A stretch of 60,000 bases of DNA from contig NC_088296.1 of NCBI RefSeq assembly GCF_032854445.1, positions 18,157,485-18,217,484 on the forward strand. The letters run 5' to 3'. The notes beneath the pieces are model-generated. The model worked only from the letters and a program-made list of their open reading frames with translations, ran no database searches and was not told the origin of the DNA. Positions 57,694 through 60,000 of the stretch are shown piece by piece. The stretch is from Liolophura sinensis (Eukaryota; Mollusca; Polyplacophora; Chitonida; Chitonidae). The translations under genes were made by a program, and so were the position numbers. Position 1 is the first letter of the stretch. Every line of letters begins with the position of its first letter.

Positions 57694-59616
57694 CTTATGG
57701 TACCAGTTGTTATTAAGGACTCTATACCGTGTGCAGAGGTTAGTGGTAGTAGCTTCTTCAGGACAGCATGTTAAGCCATGACTTCGTTCCTTATTTGCCA
57801 TTAGGACAGAATTGAAACTCGGCAGAAACAGGCTAAAAATGGTTCCTCATGTCCTTACAGCAAGTACCTGTTTGCTGACATTTGTTAATTCTTGTGAGTT
57901 GTGAGCAGATTTGATCTGTCGCCATGCTGACGGCTGTCAAAGGCAACTGTGTGCTGCTGGGGAATCGGATTGCTTAATTCATCATCTTGCAGCTGCGACA
58001 TTAGCGCAATCTGGCGCCAAAGCTGGTTTGTGTCAGGTATCAAGGATTTGAGAAGCTTTTGTAATACTCCAAAGCCTCCAGGGTAGGCTGGCTAACTTAA
58101 GTCATTGTTAAAAATTTGTATGTTTGGAGAAGACCAACACACTCCAAGAAAGGGCGTCTCTCTCTCTCTCTATCTCTGTCTCTGTTAATTTGTTTAAAAT
58201 CCCTATCGTCTTCATGAGCCAGAATGAACCAACCTTATTTTTTTCTGATAGTGTTGTGTTAGCCGCAACGAACATTTTTTTAAGAACAGCCTTAGATAAG
58301 GAAACATGCCTTATGGCTGTTGGTGAAAATGGAATTCTCCATTTAGCTAACGGAACTGTTTATATCTTGCCTTAGACTCCTTTAAACGCCTCCCCCCCCT
58401 ATTCTCTTCCCCTCATTGCCCTCCCCTCCCATTCTCCTCCCCTCATTGCCCTCCCAGCCGTACATGTAGTGCGTGTGTGAAGATGGGTCATTCTACATTG
58501 AAGAGTAGAGTTGACTTTTGGCGTGGTTGCACCTTTCTTGAAATATTTATGGAGAAATTTCGGCAATTGTTTTGTATAGATGACCTACATAATTTCCTAG
58601 GAAATTTATAATGTGTACATGCGAGTATTTGAGTGAGTGAGCGAGTGAGTGAGTGAGTGCTCGGGGTTTAACGTAGTACTTCCAAGAATTTGAGTCCCAG
58701 TCATACAACCATGTTACATGTATGTGAATGTCACATGTAAAAGACATTACAAAACTCTGTCTCAGATTACGTTTTTTCAAAAGGTTTTGTGTGTGGCAAA
58801 GTGCACTAATGAAAGGTGGGAGGTCTATAATTAGGGTAATAAAGAGCAATTCATAATATATTAAATATGCAACATATGTTTTTTCATCTCTTTGCCGTAC
58901 AGTTTCAATTCTTGCTGGTGGACTATACATTATGTTATTCCAATGGTTATCAGCTAGCCTGCATGGAATATACAAGACAATTTAATAGAAATCCAAGAGT
59001 GAAGAATTGTTTGATTGATGGATTAGTCATGCCTTACTCAAATATATTTCATTGTTTTACTGGAAGAATGAAGGATCAACTATCTCTTCCATGTTTTTAG
59101 CTATGATTTTAGGTTTCTTGCCTTTCACGCAGTTTTCAAAATGCAAACATCATTTTTTTGATACATTGCATTGATGATTGTGCTATTCGGAGACCACTCT
59201 GCTTCATACGTACAAATTGAGTTAATAGTACCTGTACCTTGGTGCATGTAGAAATAATCAGTTTTGATTTCCTAATTTAACTGTTAATTAGTATCTCTAA
59301 GAATCCAGTAATTGGTGTGCACATAAATTACTATTTTGCCTCCAAGCACACTACAAAGACTGACCATTGACCAAATCACAGCTGCTTAGCTGTACAGGTT
59401 CTGTGTGTCTTTTAAGTGAACAGGTAGGGCAGCAGTAAAGTATTGATTACCTGTGCAGGTAACCAACCTGAGGTAACTAGCGTCTCAGACTCAGGTATTG
59501 ATTAATGACGTACACTGTACCTGTAGCAGTTAACTTATCACCTGTCGTGGTAAGCTAGCCACCGCAGTGATTGACTTCTACCTGTCGTACAAGGTTGCAT
59601 CGGGTTGACTGTGGAT
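57694..59616. other. Intronic, mostly unique
   Basis: 57895-58090 is repeat-free and less AT-rich (GCTGACGGCTGTCAAAGGC, AATCTGGCGCCAAAGCTGG); a C-rich run at 58390-58455; SINE-B fragment at 58630. Confidence 0.5.
58630..58711 (-). mobile_element. SINE-B 3' end, minus strand
   Basis: GAGTGAGTGAGCGAGTGAG, then GGGGTTTAACGTAGTAC, with a changed sequence beyond. Confidence 0.75.
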
Positions 59617-59803
59617 TGTGATTACCTGTTCTGCCTGCTTTAGTGATGGAGGTCAGGGATTTTACCAGTGTCACCTGTCCAATGAGATTTTGATTGCCTG
59701 ATTTACCTGCTTTAGTGGTTGAGTTAAGAGGTTTTCCCAATGTCACCTGTCCAATGAGATTTTGATTTACCTGCTTCAGTGCTGGATTTCAAGGATTTTA
59801 TCA
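59617..59803. repeat. 72-bp repeat, about 2.6 copies
   Basis: TCACCTGTCCAATGAGATTT at 59671 and 59743; GATTTACCTGCTTTAGTG recurs with it. Confidence 0.88.
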
Positions 59804-60000
59804 ATGCATGTTACCGGGCAGCTGTGATGTACCGTATATATTTTGGTAATGAATTATGGAGGATTTTTCTTGTTACTAATCTTAATGTTGATCTGAGAAT
59901 TGCACCTGTACCAACTGATAGTTAAAATTGTACATGTAATATTTCACTATTAGTAATTTTGATTTGATGCACACCGATACTCATGTATCATGCAACTAGG

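Larger units (their letters stand above)
52875..60000 (+). other. APC: APC intron 3, open at the window end
   Basis: The intron starts with GTAAGTTTTC. I looked for the next APC exon (human exon 6 product, MTRRQLEYEARQIR-like) in all three forward frames by eye and saw no match. Contents are SINEs, MITEs, an 18-bp array, a 109-bp complex repeat and a 72-bp repeat near the end. Confidence 0.7.

Noticed and set aside
57805-57850. Frame reading DRIETRQKQAKNG after GCCATTAG
   Set aside because: It is charged as the next APC helix would be, but only about a dozen residues, lacks the R-R-x-L-E core and has a poor acceptor.
58867-59100. Possible next APC exon after the acceptor-like GCCGTACAG
   Set aside because: The frame reads FQFLLVDYTLCYSNG, which does not resemble the expected helical, basic APC sequence.

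Overview
This is a repeat-laden stretch of a eukaryotic, very probably lophotrochozoan genome. A marine mollusc is the best guess. The reasons are the AT-rich base composition, the constant recurrence of the palindrome TACATGTA, tRNA-derived SINEs ending in AATAAATAAATAAAT, and a second SINE whose tail ends in ACTCACTCACTCACTC. I know both tails as typical of molluscan DNA. The species cannot be named from the sequence alone.

Only one gene can be recognised with confidence: the 5' part of an adenomatous polyposis coli (APC) orthologue on the + strand. Its first coding exon (9654-10587) encodes the N-terminal dimerising coiled coil, followed by a long tandem array of about 11-residue units (S-F-L-N-Q-S-x-x-R-[DE]-x) that human APC lacks. 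A 40.8 kb intron follows (10588-51403). Exon 2 (51404-51602) matches the region coded by human exon 4. Exon 3 (52766-52874) matches human exon 5 in sequence, phase and length (109 bp). Phases 1, 2 and 0 at the three donors join correctly and agree with those of the human gene. The rest of APC (oligomerisation domain, armadillo repeats, beta-catenin-binding repeats) must lie beyond 60000. A splice acceptor at 9602 shows that at least one non-coding exon lies further upstream.

Region by region: 1-9602 is upstream or 5' intron DNA with SINE and MITE copies and one unrecognised exon-like reading frame on the - strand (2758-2884). 9603-10587 is APC exon 1. 10588-51403 is the giant intron, packed with SINEs, TA-flanked MITEs, several minisatellites (28-bp, 40-bp with higher-order structure, 33-bp and others), microsatellites and a few repeat-poor islands that could be regulatory, notably 31700-32300. 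51404-52874 holds exons 2 and 3. 52875-60000 is intron 3, with an 18-bp array, SINEs and MITEs, and no further exon that I can see.

Most open frames in the window are chance frames or run through repeats; I found no transposase, reverse transcriptase, rRNA, stand-alone tRNA or CRISPR array. The most unusual item is the serine/glutamine-rich repeat expansion inside APC. The dispersed-element landscape is the second point of interest: several MITE groups with shared termini, nested insertions and visible target-site duplications.
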